Under the pieces are notes generated by a model that was not told where the DNA came from, made no database searches, and saw nothing but the letters and a program-made list of their open reading frames with translations. Of a DNA stretch of 15,754 nt, positions 8,586 through 15,754 are shown in pieces (the first letter of the stretch is position 1; each line of letters starts with the position of its first letter). A program made the position numbers and the translations under genes. Source of the DNA: Chloroflexota bacterium (GTDB taxonomy: Bacteria; Chloroflexota; Limnocylindria; Limnocylindrales; CSP1-4); assembly GCA_021786265.1 (NCBI GenBank), contig JAJYNP010000253.1:1-15754 (forward strand), in the 5' to 3' direction.

Positions 8586-9694
8586 GCGGGCTGGCAGCGG
8601 CCCCCACGCGCGACGAGGTGCCCCCGGCGCCTGGTGACGGGAAGGTGCTGCTCGAGGTGGACAACCTCGTCAAGTACTTCCCGATCCTGGGCGGTGTCCT
8701 GCGACGGCACGTGGGCGACGTCAAGGCGGTCGACGGCGTGAGCTTCACCGTCCGCCGTGGCGAGGTGTTCGGCCTGGTGGGTGAGTCGGGCTGCGGCAAG
8801 ACGACCCTGGGGCGGAGCCTGCTGTACCTGCAGCGCCCGACGTCCGGGCGAGTCATGCTGGACGGCCAGGACTTGCATGCACTCAAGCCCGAGGCGCTGC
8901 GGCGCATGCGGGCGCGTATGCAGATCATCTTTCAGGACCCCTACGGCTCGCTCAATCCCCGCATGCCGGTGCTCGACATCATCGGCGAGGGGCTCCTCGC
9001 GCAGGGGGTCACGAACTCCAAGGAACGCACCCGCCGGGTCGAGGACTCGCTCGAGGCGGTGGGCCTGCGGCGCGACTACACCCGCCGCTACCCCCACGAG
9101 TTCAGCGGCGGCCAGCGCCAGCGCATCGGGATCGCCCGGGCGCTCGCCCTGCGCCCCGACTTCATCGTGTGCGACGAGCCGGTCTCGGCGCTCGACGTCT
9201 CGATCCAGAGCCAGATCCTGAACCTGCTCCTGGACCTGCGGCAGGACTTCGGCTTCACCTACCTCTTCATCGCCCACAACCTCTCGGTGGTCCAGTACAT
9301 CAGCGACCGGGTGGGCGTGATGTACCTGGGGCGCATGGTCGAGCTGGCGACCGTGGCCGACATGTACGAGCACCCCCGCCACCCGTACACCGTCGCGCTC
9401 CTGTCCGCGGTGCCGGAGGTGGAGCGTGCCAGGGCCCGCAAGCGCATCGTGCTGCGGGGCGACGTCCCCTCGCCGGTCAACCCGCCGTCGGGCTGCCACT
9501 TCCACCCGCGCTGCTGGCTGCGCGAGCGGCTGGGCAACCCCGAGATCTGCTCGACCGTCGACCCGCGGCTCGCGATCCTCGGGGAGGGGCACGCCGTGGC
9601 CTGCCACTTCGCCGACCGGACCCAGCAGGAGCAGGAGCGGGCCGCCATGCCCGTCGCAGCCCCGGTGGCCGCATCGGTCGTCGCCCCGGCCTGA
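8582..9694 (+). CDS. Peptide-type ABC transporter ATP-binding protein, DppF/OppF type, copy 1
   Basis: A 370-residue second ATPase of the importer, forming a heterodimer with the D-type subunit. It has Walker A GESGCGKT at 67-74, Q-loop Q118, signature FSGGQRQR at 174-181, Walker B FIVCDEP at 194-200 with Glu199, and H232 in AHN. The F-type [20 protein letters not shown] near the N-terminus and [14 protein letters not shown] are diagnostic. The tail has four cysteines (305, 311, 323, 341). The last 20 or so residues are an Ala/Val/Pro tail. The GTG start overlaps the previous stop and has GGAGGT at 8570-8575, 6 nt upstream. Bases 9095-9208 are identical to the corresponding part of the second F gene, unlike the rest of the pair. 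Confidence 0.95.
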
Positions 9695-9704
9695 CGGGTC
9701 CCAT

Positions 9705-9738
9705 CCGGCGCCCGCTCCGCCTCGCACGCGGGAGCCGG
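9705..9738 (+). terminator. Terminator-like hairpin ending the first transporter operon
   Basis: CCGGC-G-CCCGC (9705-9715) pairs with GCGGG-A-GCCGG (9728-9738), ten pairs with one G-A mismatch and a 12-nt loop. It begins 11 nt after the stop of the F1 ATPase gene and is not followed by a T-run. Position supports it as the operon's terminator. Confidence 0.5.
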
Positions 9739-9869
9739 ACGCCGTCGCGTCTCGCCACGGCCCGTCGCACGCGCCCCGCCTCGCTCGCCACTTCCCGGCC
9801 ACAGGGCCCGGTCTTGGGGTGTCATCAGGCCCCGGCCTGGCACGACGTTCGGCCCAATCGCATGGCTGT

Positions 9870-9888
9870 AACGCCCCTGCAAGGCGTT
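9870..9888. promoter_or_regulatory. Inverted repeat just upstream of the second-operon promoter
   Basis: AACGCC (9870-9875) and GGCGTT (9883-9888) are perfect inverted half-sites with a 7-nt spacer, ending 8 bp before the -35 hexamer. The position suits an activator or repressor site for the second operon. The half-sites are short, so chance cannot be excluded. Confidence 0.35.
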
Positions 9889-9896
9889 CCGGCCCG

Positions 9897-9927
9897 TTGA
9901 CATGTGCGCGAACGCGCTACCTATAAT
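9897..9927 (+). promoter_or_regulatory. Housekeeping sigma promoter of the second SBP operon
   Basis: TTGACA (9897-9902) and TATAAT (9922-9927) both match the primary-sigma consensus in all six positions, which stands out in such GC-rich DNA. The spacer is 19 bp, 2 longer than ideal. The local sequence CTACCTATAATCC is the most AT-rich part of the spacer. The expected start site is near 9934, leaving a leader of about 120 nt before the ATG at 10055. Confidence 0.75.
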
Positions 9928-9957
9928 CCAAGGAGCCAGCTGCGCCCCGTGGGGAGA

Positions 9958-9987
9958 CGTGAAGCGAGCGCCTGTTTCGCATTCACG
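9958..9987 (+). promoter_or_regulatory. Leader hairpin in the 5' UTR of the second SBP gene
   Basis: CGTGAAGCGA (9958-9967) pairs with TCGC-A-TTCACG (9977-9987), ten pairs with a single bulged A and a 9-nt loop. A second small stem, GGCCC/GGGCC (10013-10017/10027-10031), lies closer to the ribosome binding site. They may stabilise the mRNA or affect its translation. They match no riboswitch class I recognise. Confidence 0.4.
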
Positions 9988-10036
9988 GACGGCCAGCGCG
10001 CGAGGGAGGAACGGCCCAAAGCCCCAGGGCCGGCAG

Positions 10037-10044
10037 AAGGGAGG
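10037..10044 (+). promoter_or_regulatory. Ribosome binding site of the second SBP gene
   Basis: AAGGGAGG lies 10 nt before the ATG at 10055. The frame is open upstream to 9902, but that region overlaps the promoter, so the ATG at 10055 with this site and an immediate lipoprotein signal is the real start. Confidence 0.65.
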
Positions 10045-10054
10045 ACTCCATCTG

Positions 10055-11857
10055 ATGAGTCACGTGACTCGACGGTGGCTTGCGTTGGCGGCGACGACCG
10101 CCATCCTGGCCGGCGCGTGCGGCGGTGCGGCGACGCAGGCGCCAACAACCCCTGCGGCCTCACAGCCGGCGGCGACGCTGGCGGGGGCGTCTCCATCGGC
10201 GGCGATCTCGACCGTCGACATCACCGAGCACGCATACAGCCCATCGGCGGCGGCGTCGACGGGCGGGAACGTGGTTGTCGCGGAGTGGGAGTTCCCCGAC
10301 AGCCTCAACGGCTACTACACGTCGTCGCTTGCCTCCTGGGAGGCGATCTACCCGTCGTTCGACGGACTCTGGCGCGTCGCCAACGACTTCAAGTTCTATC
10401 CCGACCTCACCAAGGACGTTCCCACGCCGCAGAACGGCGGCGTCGTCGTCACCGGCGGCAAGATGGACGTCAAGGTCAACCTGAAGGACGGGATGAAGTG
10501 GTCCGACGGCCAGCCCATCACGTGCGATGACGTGATCGCGACCTGGCACTGGATCATGGACAAGGCCCAGTCAGGGCTCGTCGGCGGCACGATCGGCTGG
10601 GCGGACATCGGCAGCATCGACGGCGCCGGCACGACCTCGTGCGTGATCCACTTCAACAACGTCTTCGAGGGGTACTTGACCCTCTTCGAACCCGTCCTGC
10701 CGGCCCACTACATCACCACGATCTCGGTCGCTGACGCACCGAAGAAGCTGTACTCCCTCGGCAACGTCGCAGCGGGCGTGTACAGCGGCCCGTACATCCC
10801 CACCGAGGTCAAGACCAACGCGCAGATTACGTACGCGCCCAACCCGAACTGGGCCGCGATCGGTGGACATGCGCCGTACCTGGACAAGCTCATCTTCAAG
10901 TACTACGGCGACCCCGACGCGATGACCGCCGGCTACCGGGCCGGTGAGTCCGACATCGCGATGGATCTCGACCAGGGCGCCATCCCGAAGGTGCAGGATC
11001 TCGGCAGCCAGGCGACGATCCTGAACGCTCTCACGTATGAGCTGAACCAGCTGAACAACGCGTCGCTGGCAAAGAAGTTCGGCCAGGCGGACGTGCTCAC
11101 GATCAAGCAGGCGATCCGGCTCGCGTACAACAAGAGCGAGATCACGGACCGGATCCTGGGCGGAACGGTCAAGCCGTCCAACACGCCGTACTCGCCGCTC
11201 CTCTACTACTACAAGGACGAGCCGGTAGTCACACAGGACTTCGCCCAGGCCAACCAGCTGCTCGATGGTGCGGGCTGGACCAAGGGCTCGGACGGCATCC
11301 GCGCGAAGAACGGCGTCAAGCTCGAGCTCACCGCGTGCACCACGCAGAAGCAGAGCCGCATCGACACGCTCACCCTCGTCGCATCCTGGCTGCAGCAGAT
11401 CGGCGTCAAGGTCGACGTCAAGCCCGTCCCGGCGAACCCCGACCTCTTCGGTGGCTGGGACGCGGTGTCGGCCGACACGCCATGCAACCTGCAGCGCGGC
11501 AACTACGACCTGGCCGAGTTCGCGTGGTCGTACAGCCCGGATCCGCTGGGATCGTACAACGTCTACAACTCGGTCGGCATCCCGGACAATCCTCCGCACC
11601 AGGGCCAGAACACCACGCGCACCAACGACCCGGCGATCGACGCGGCGTGGAACGCCGTCAAGACCAGCGTCGATCCGGTCGTGATCAAGGAGAACCTGGG
11701 TACCTTCCAGGACCTGTACTACAAGAACGTCGTGGAGATCCCGCTCTTCAACTGGAGGGAAGTCTGGCTGTCGAACGGCAAGGTCCAGAACTACCTTCCC
11801 AATCCCACCCAGTACAGCGTGATGTGGAACACCGGGGACTGGTGGGTCAAGCAATAG
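10055..11857 (+). CDS. Family 5 extracellular solute-binding lipoprotein, peptide-type ABC importer, copy 2
   Basis: A 600-residue binding protein of the second importer. The lipoprotein signal MSHVTRRWLALAATTAILAG ends at Cys22, and a Thr/Pro/Ala/Ser-rich linker reaches about residue 68. The SBP_bac_5 domain begins at about 70 (GGNVVVAEWEFPDSLNGYY). The hallmark MKWSDGQPITCDDVIATWHW is at about 147-166. RGNYDLAEFAWSY and the end WNTGDWWVKQ align with the first copy, but much of the ligand domain differs, suggesting a changed substrate. Its cysteines, including 157 and 196, are at different places from copy 1. The start at 10055 is set by the ribosome binding site, the signal peptide and the promoter upstream. 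The 14-bp palindrome at 10057-10070 lies on its first codons. A strong terminator follows the stop. Confidence 0.93.
   Translation: MSHVTRRWLALAATTAILAGACGGAATQAPTTPAASQPAATLAGASPSAAISTVDITEHAYSPSAAASTGGNVVVAEWEFPDSLNGYYTSSLASWEAIYPSFDGLWRVANDFKFYPDLTKDVPTPQNGGVVVTGGKMDVKVNLKDGMKWSDGQPITCDDVIATWHWIMDKAQSGLVGGTIGWADIGSIDGAGTTSCVIHFNNVFEGYLTLFEPVLPAHYITTISVADAPKKLYSLGNVAAGVYSGPYIPTEVKTNAQITYAPNPNWAAIGGHAPYLDKLIFKYYGDPDAMTAGYRAGESDIAMDLDQGAIPKVQDLGSQATILNALTYELNQLNNASLAKKFGQADVLTIKQAIRLAYNKSEITDRILGGTVKPSNTPYSPLLYYYKDEPVVTQDFAQANQLLDGAGWTKGSDGIRAKNGVKLELTACTTQKQSRIDTLTLVASWLQQIGVKVDVKPVPANPDLFGGWDAVSADTPCNLQRGNYDLAEFAWSYSPDPLGSYNVYNSVGIPDNPPHQGQNTTRTNDPAIDAAWNAVKTSVDPVVIKENLGTFQDLYYKNVVEIPLFNWREVWLSNGKVQNYLPNPTQYSVMWNTGDWWVKQ
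10057..10070. promoter_or_regulatory. 14-bp perfect palindrome on the first codons of SBP 2
   Basis: GAGTCACGTGACTC at 10057-10070 is a perfect palindrome beginning at the G of the ATG start codon. It contains the CACGTG core. As DNA it could be a repressor site downstream of the promoter; as RNA it could fold on the start codon only weakly, since it has no loop. It also encodes residues S-H-V-T of the signal peptide, so function is not proven. Confidence 0.35.
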
Positions 11858-11904
11858 CGCCGAGTCGCCCATAGGGGCATTCGTTCTGGATCGAGTCGCG
11901 CATC

Positions 11905-11937
11905 AGGCTGCGGGGCCTGACTCGGGCCCCGCAGCCT
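11905..11937 (+). terminator. Intrinsic terminator between SBP 2 and permease B2
   Basis: AGGCTGCGGGGCC (11905-11917) and GGCCCCGCAGCCT (11925-11937) form a perfect 13-bp stem with the 7-nt loop TGACTCG, followed by TCACTT. It lies 48 nt after the SBP 2 stop and 37 nt before the permease start. It occupies the same place as the hairpin at 5300-5337 in the first operon, so partial termination giving excess binding protein is the likely role. Confidence 0.8.
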
Positions 11938-11974
11938 TCACTTATCGAGCTAGAGGACGGACAGGCAGCGCGCC

Positions 11975-13072
11975 GTGATCAAGTACGCGGTACGTCGGAC
12001 GCTCCAGGCGATCCCGGTTCTCCTCGGGATCTCCATGATCATCTATGCGATTCTGCTCATCGCTCCCGGTGGGCCCGAAGCGCGGTTCGCCCAGAACCCA
12101 CGCATCACCGCAGATCAGATCGCAGCGTTCCGCCACCGCTGGGGCCTCGATCAGCCGATCCCCATCCAGTACTGCAAGTGGCTGGGCGTCTGCGGCGACA
12201 AGCCGTTCCTGGTAAACGCCCTGCCCGGCGGGACGATCGAGCTGGCCGGCGTCCGGATCGAGCTCCCCGGTGGCGACAACGGGGTGCTCCACGGCGACTT
12301 CGGCTTCTCCGTGGTTAACGGGCAGCCCGTCGCGGCCATCATCGGCGACAGGTTGCCGGCGACCCTGATCCTCGCGGGGACCGCCTGGGTCATCTGGGTG
12401 ATCATCGCGTTCATCAGCGGCGTCTATGCGGCCGTGAAGCGGTACAGCCTGTTCGACTCGGCGCTCACCGTCTTCAACTACGTCGGTTTCTCGTTCCCCA
12501 CCTTCTGGCTCGGCATCATGTTGATCACGGTGTTCGCCGGGTCGCTGCACGTGCTGCCCGCCGGTGGCATGTGGAACGCGCGGACCGTGCCGCCGTTCGG
12601 CACGTCGGAGTACTGGGCCTTCTTCGGGTCGCAGCCGCTCAACGCGCTCGCTGACCTGGGCACGCACATGATCCTGCCGGTGTTCACGCTCGTCGTGGTC
12701 AGCATCGCGTACGACTCCCGGTTCGTGCGCTCGAGCATGCTCGAGGCGTTGAACCAGGATTACATCCGCACCGCCCGCGCCAAGGGCGTGCCGGAGCGGG
12801 GCGTGGTGTTCCGCCACGCGCTGCGCAATGCGCTCCTTCCGGTGATCACGAACCTGGGCCTGGAGATCCCGTTCCTCTTCACCGGCGCGTTCGTCACCGA
12901 GACGATCTTCAGCTGGCCGGGCATGGGCTTCCAGTTCATCCAGTCGACGGCGAGCTTCGACTATCCCGTGCTGATGGGGCTCCTCTCGGTGACCGCGGTC
13001 GTCACGGTGTTCGCCAACCTGGCGGCGGACCTGACGTACGCGATCGTCGACCCGCGCGTGAAGTACGACTAG
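11975..13072 (+). CDS. ABC transporter permease, DppB/OppB type, copy 2
   Basis: A 365-residue membrane subunit of the second importer. The N-terminus (IKYAVRRTLQAIPVLLGIS) aligns without gaps with the first copy, which fixes the GTG start at 11975 although the ribosome binding site is weak (ACAGG, 9 nt upstream). The loop between helices 1 and 2 has the usual GLDQPIPIQY block. An insertion of about 30 residues follows, with C67 and C73 (YCKWLGVCGD), before GDFGFSV. The EAA loop is at about 263-285 (YIRTARAKGVPERGVVFRHA). FSWPGMGFQF and the C-terminal VDPRVKYD are intact. The next gene begins 8 nt after the stop. Confidence 0.94.
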   Translation: MIKYAVRRTLQAIPVLLGISMIIYAILLIAPGGPEARFAQNPRITADQIAAFRHRWGLDQPIPIQYCKWLGVCGDKPFLVNALPGGTIELAGVRIELPGGDNGVLHGDFGFSVVNGQPVAAIIGDRLPATLILAGTAWVIWVIIAFISGVYAAVKRYSLFDSALTVFNYVGFSFPTFWLGIMLITVFAGSLHVLPAGGMWNARTVPPFGTSEYWAFFGSQPLNALADLGTHMILPVFTLVVVSIAYDSRFVRSSMLEALNQDYIRTARAKGVPERGVVFRHALRNALLPVITNLGLEIPFLFTGAFVTETIFSWPGMGFQFIQSTASFDYPVLMGLLSVTAVVTVFANLAADLTYAIVDPRVKYD

Positions 13073-13080
13073 GGAACGCG

Positions 13081-14040
13081 ATGACCGAGATCGAGACACC
13101 GCGCGTGAAGGAGCTCACGCCAGCCGAGCTGGAGGCGATCCAGCTCGAGCGGCCCGACTTCGAGGTCAAGCTCGAGTCGCTCAGCCAGTGGCAGCTCGCC
13201 TGGCGCCGCTTCAAGAAGCACCGCCTGGCGATCGTGGGCGCAGTGCTCTTTTTCGGCATGTGCGCCGTGGCTGCCTTCGGCCCGTTCCTCCTCCCATACA
13301 ATTTCTACACCATCCCCACGCCCGACAAGTTCGTCTACGCGGGGCGTCCGCCGTCCCTGGCGCACCCGTTCGGCGAGACCGGCGGCCTGCAGCGTGACGT
13401 GCTCACGCTGGTGGTCAACGGCGCGCGCCTTTCGCTCCTGATCGGCGTGGGCGCGTCGATCGTCGGCGCCACGATCGGCGCGATCGTCGGCGGGGTGGCG
13501 GGCTACTTCGGCGGCTGGATCGACAACCTGCTCATGCGCATCGTCGACATCATGCTCAGCCTGCCGCTCCTCTTCGTGATCCTGGTCGTCTCGAAGTTCC
13601 TGGGCGGCGGCAGCTGGTACCTGATCATGTTCATCTTCGCGATCTTCAGCTGGCCGGGCATCTCACGGCTGGTGCGCAGCCTGTTCCTCTCGCTGCGGGG
13701 CGAGGACTACGTCGACGCGGCCCGCGCGGCAGGGGTGGGCGACGTGCGGATCATCTTCCGCCACATCCTGCCCAACGCGATGAGCCCGATCATCGTCGCC
13801 GCCACCCTGAGCGTTGCGAGCGTCATCATCAGCGAGGCGTTCGTCAGCTTCCTCGGCTTCGGCGTCGACGTGACCACGCCCACCTGGGGCAACGTCCTCT
13901 CGAACTCGCTCAACTTCATCACGGTCGGGAACTGGTGGTGGCCGCTCTTCCCGGGCCTCGCGATCGTGGTCACCGTGCTGGGCATCAACTTCATGGGCGA
14001 CGGCCTGCGCGATGCGCTCGATCCGAGGGCCAGGGAATGA
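13081..14040 (+). CDS. ABC transporter permease, DppC/OppC type, copy 2
   Basis: A 319-residue second membrane subunit. The N-terminal cytoplasmic part is Glu-rich and leads to [20 protein letters not shown] before helix 1. The usual GTDxxGRDV block is changed here to [14 protein letters not shown] (about 97-110), whereas copy 1 keeps the canonical form. The EAA loop [20 protein letters not shown] is at about 210-229. The C-terminal [17 protein letters not shown] is complete. The ATG at 13081 has AGGGA overlapping the stop of the preceding gene. The stop overlaps the next start (ATGA), so the two are coupled. Confidence 0.95.
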   Translation: MTEIETPRVKELTPAELEAIQLERPDFEVKLESLSQWQLAWRRFKKHRLAIVGAVLFFGMCAVAAFGPFLLPYNFYTIPTPDKFVYAGRPPSLAHPFGETGGLQRDVLTLVVNGARLSLLIGVGASIVGATIGAIVGGVAGYFGGWIDNLLMRIVDIMLSLPLLFVILVVSKFLGGGSWYLIMFIFAIFSWPGISRLVRSLFLSLRGEDYVDAARAAGVGDVRIIFRHILPNAMSPIIVAATLSVASVIISEAFVSFLGFGVDVTTPTWGNVLSNSLNFITVGNWWWPLFPGLAIVVTVLGINFMGDGLRDALDPRARE

Positions 14041-15122
14041 CGGGCACGGCGCACCTTGTCGCGGAGGCTCCCCTCGGCGACGCCGACCTGCTCCTGGACG
14101 TGCGGGGCCTGCGCACGCACTTCAAGGTCATGGACGGCACGGTCAGGGCGGTGGACGGAGTCGACCTGTCGATCGCTCCAGGACAGACGCTCGGGCTCGT
14201 GGGCGAGTCGGGCTGCGGCAAGAGCGTCACCGCGCTGAGCATCATGCGGCTGATCGACAGCCCGCCCGGGAAGATCGTCGACGGCGAGATCTGGTTCGAC
14301 GGGCGCGACCTGCTACAGCTCGGCGACAGCGAGATCCACGACGTCCGTGGCAACGACATCGCCATGATCTTCCAGGAGCCGATGACGAGCCTCAACCCCG
14401 TCTTCACCGTGGGCGAGCAGATCGCCGAGGCGGTGAGACTTCACCAGCACGTGGGCGGCGCTGAGGCCCGCAACCGGGCGATCGAGTCGCTGCGGGCGGT
14501 CGGCGTCCCCGCCCCGGAGCGGCGCGTGCGGCAGTACCCCCACGAGCTGAGCGGCGGCATGCGGCAGCGCGTGATGATCGCGATGGCGCTCTCGTGCCAC
14601 CCGAAGCTGCTCATCGCCGACGAGCCCACCACGGCGCTCGACGTGACCATCCAGGCCCAGATCCTGGAGTTGATCAAGGAGATCCAGGCGAAGACCGGCA
14701 CGGCCCTGCTGCTGATCACGCACGACCTCGGCGTGGTCGCGGAGACGGTCCAGCACGTCGCGGTGATGTACGCGGGACGGATCGTGGAGCAGGGCACCGC
14801 GGAGCAGGTCCTGCTCGAGCCCAAGCACCCGTACACGCAGGGGCTGCTGAGCTCGATCCCCGGCCGGCAGAAGCACGGACGGGAACTCTCCGTCATCAAG
14901 GGCGTCGTGCCGAACCCGTTCCGCATGCCTCCGGGATGCAAGTTCGAGCCCCGCTGCCCCTTCGCGTGGGAGCGCTGCCGCGCCAGCGAGCCGGCGCTCG
15001 AGGCGGCCGGTCGGGAGGGCCGGACCGTGCGCTGCTACCTGCACACGGACGAGGGCGCCTCGCGACGCGGCGCCTACGAGGCCGCAGCGGCGGCGGCAGT
15101 CCGCGACGTGGTGGTCCGATGA
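14037..15122 (+). CDS. Peptide-type ABC transporter ATP-binding protein, DppD/OppD type, copy 2
   Basis: A 361-residue ATPase of the second importer. It has Walker A GESGCGKS at 56-63, Q-loop Q113, signature LSGGMRQR at 171-178, Walker B LLIADEP at 191-197 with Glu196, and H229 (ITHD). The C-terminal extension [18 protein letters not shown] carries cysteines 301, 307, 314 and 333, spaced as in copy 1. The ATG at 14037 overlaps the stop of permease C2 and is preceded by CAGGGA. An Ala-rich tail ends in a stop that overlaps the next ATG. It is the closest relative in the window of the 7485 gene, and the similarity runs over the whole protein. Confidence 0.95.
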   Translation: MTGTAHLVAEAPLGDADLLLDVRGLRTHFKVMDGTVRAVDGVDLSIAPGQTLGLVGESGCGKSVTALSIMRLIDSPPGKIVDGEIWFDGRDLLQLGDSEIHDVRGNDIAMIFQEPMTSLNPVFTVGEQIAEAVRLHQHVGGAEARNRAIESLRAVGVPAPERRVRQYPHELSGGMRQRVMIAMALSCHPKLLIADEPTTALDVTIQAQILELIKEIQAKTGTALLLITHDLGVVAETVQHVAVMYAGRIVEQGTAEQVLLEPKHPYTQGLLSSIPGRQKHGRELSVIKGVVPNPFRMPPGCKFEPRCPFAWERCRASEPALEAAGREGRTVRCYLHTDEGASRRGAYEAAAAAAVRDVVVR

Positions 15123-15754
15123 ACGACCGCGGGCCGGGAATCCCGGCGGTCCCGGAGGCAGCGTCCGCCGGCGTCGCCGGCGGCGCCGGCGCGCTGCTCG
15201 AGGTGCGGGACCTCAAGACGTACTTCCCGGTGCTGGGAGGGCTGCTCAGGCGCACCGTCGGGCACGTGTATGCCGTGGACGGCGTGAACCTGGACATCCG
15301 CCGGGGCGAGACCCTTGGGCTGGTCGGCGAGTCGGGCTGCGGCAAGACCACCCTGGGGCGGACGATCCTGCGCCTCGAGACGGCGACCGCCGGCACGGTC
15401 CGCTTCGACGGGCAGGACGTGCTGGCGCTGCAGGGCCGCGAGCTGAAGCGGATGCGCGGCCGTATGCAGATCATCTTCCAGGACCCCTACGGCTCGCTCA
15501 ACCCGCGCATGCCCGTGCTCGACATCATCGGCGAGGGCCTCCTCGCCCAGGGGGTGAGAGACCGCCGCGAGCGCGACCGCCGGGTGGAGGATTCGCTCGA
15601 GGCGGTGGGCCTGCGCCGCGACTACACCCGCCGCTACCCGCACGAGTTCAGCGGCGGCCAGCGCCAGCGCATCGGGATCGCCCGGGCGCTCGCCCTGCGC
15701 CCCGACTTCATCGTGTGCGACGAGCCGGTCTCGGCGCTCGACGTCTCGATCCAG
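15119..15754 (+). CDS. Peptide-type ABC transporter ATP-binding protein, DppF/OppF type, copy 2, 3'-truncated by window edge
   Basis: The first 212 residues of the second F-type ATPase. The ATG at 15119 overlaps the preceding stop (ATGA). A Gly/Ala/Pro-rich leader of about 25 residues precedes [20 protein letters not shown]. Walker A GESGCGKT is at 70-77, [14 protein letters not shown] at about 118-131, signature FSGGQRQR at 177-184 and Walker B FIVCDEP at 197-203. The D-loop follows (SALD) and the sequence ends at SIQ, so the H-loop and cysteine tail lie outside. Copy 1 is 370 residues, so about 155 are missing. The last 114 bases are identical to 9095-9208 of the first copy. Confidence 0.95.
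   Translation, partial: MNDRGPGIPAVPEAASAGVAGGAGALLEVRDLKTYFPVLGGLLRRTVGHVYAVDGVNLDIRRGETLGLVGESGCGKTTLGRTILRLETATAGTVRFDGQDVLALQGRELKRMRGRMQIIFQDPYGSLNPRMPVLDIIGEGLLAQGVRDRRERDRRVEDSLEAVGLRRDYTRRYPHEFSGGQRQRIGIARALALRPDFIVCDEPVSALDVSIQ

Noticed and set aside
9902..10054. Upstream extension of the second SBP by 51 codons
   Set aside because: It would start inside the promoter spacer, has no ribosome binding site, and would bury the lipoprotein signal peptide 51 residues inside the protein.

Overview
The window is uniformly very GC-rich, with C or G in most third codon positions, frequent GTG starts and short or overlapping gene junctions, so it looks like ordinary chromosome of a high-GC bacterium. 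The two-subunit form of glycine dehydrogenase (separate GcvPB, close to the Thermus type) argues against a typical actinobacterium, which usually has a fused GcvP. It fits a soil or freshwater Chloroflexota-like lineage better. This taxonomic guess is an inference from gene architecture only. No phage, insertion sequence, CRISPR, tRNA or rRNA is visible. All supported genes are on the + strand.

Layout: (1) 1-1217 is the 3' part of gcvPB. (2) 1218-1932 is a gene-free, repeat-rich spacer with a terminator-like hairpin, a four-unit 11-bp tandem repeat, a 43-bp tandem duplication and a perfect 11-bp hairpin. (3) 1933-3245 is a translationally coupled pair, an ECF sigma factor and a membrane-anchored zinc-finger-type anti-sigma factor. 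(4) 3390-9694 is a complete family-5 peptide-type ABC importer operon in the order SBP, permease B, permease C, ATPase D, ATPase F. (5) 9695-10054 is a control region with a terminator-like hairpin, an inverted repeat, a promoter with both hexamers matching consensus, and a leader of about 120 nt. (6) 10055 to the window end is a second, paralogous SBP-B-C-D-F operon whose last gene is cut by the window edge.

In each operon the lipoprotein binding protein would capture a ligand outside the membrane. The two permeases form the channel, and the two different ATPases, each with a C-terminal oligopeptide-type extension carrying four cysteines, power import. The two systems share order, junction style and a strong hairpin between the binding-protein gene and the first permease gene, while their binding proteins have diverged most. 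That points to duplication of a whole operon followed by substrate divergence. The substrate cannot be read from the sequence; di- or oligopeptides are the default guess.

I see no clearly new biological system. The points most worth a second look are the double operon, a stretch of at least 114 identical nucleotides shared by the two F-type ATPase genes at the window edge, the SBP/permease hairpins, the promoter and palindrome at the second SBP gene, the sigma/anti-sigma pair in front of the transporters, and the cysteine-bearing extra loop in both B permeases.
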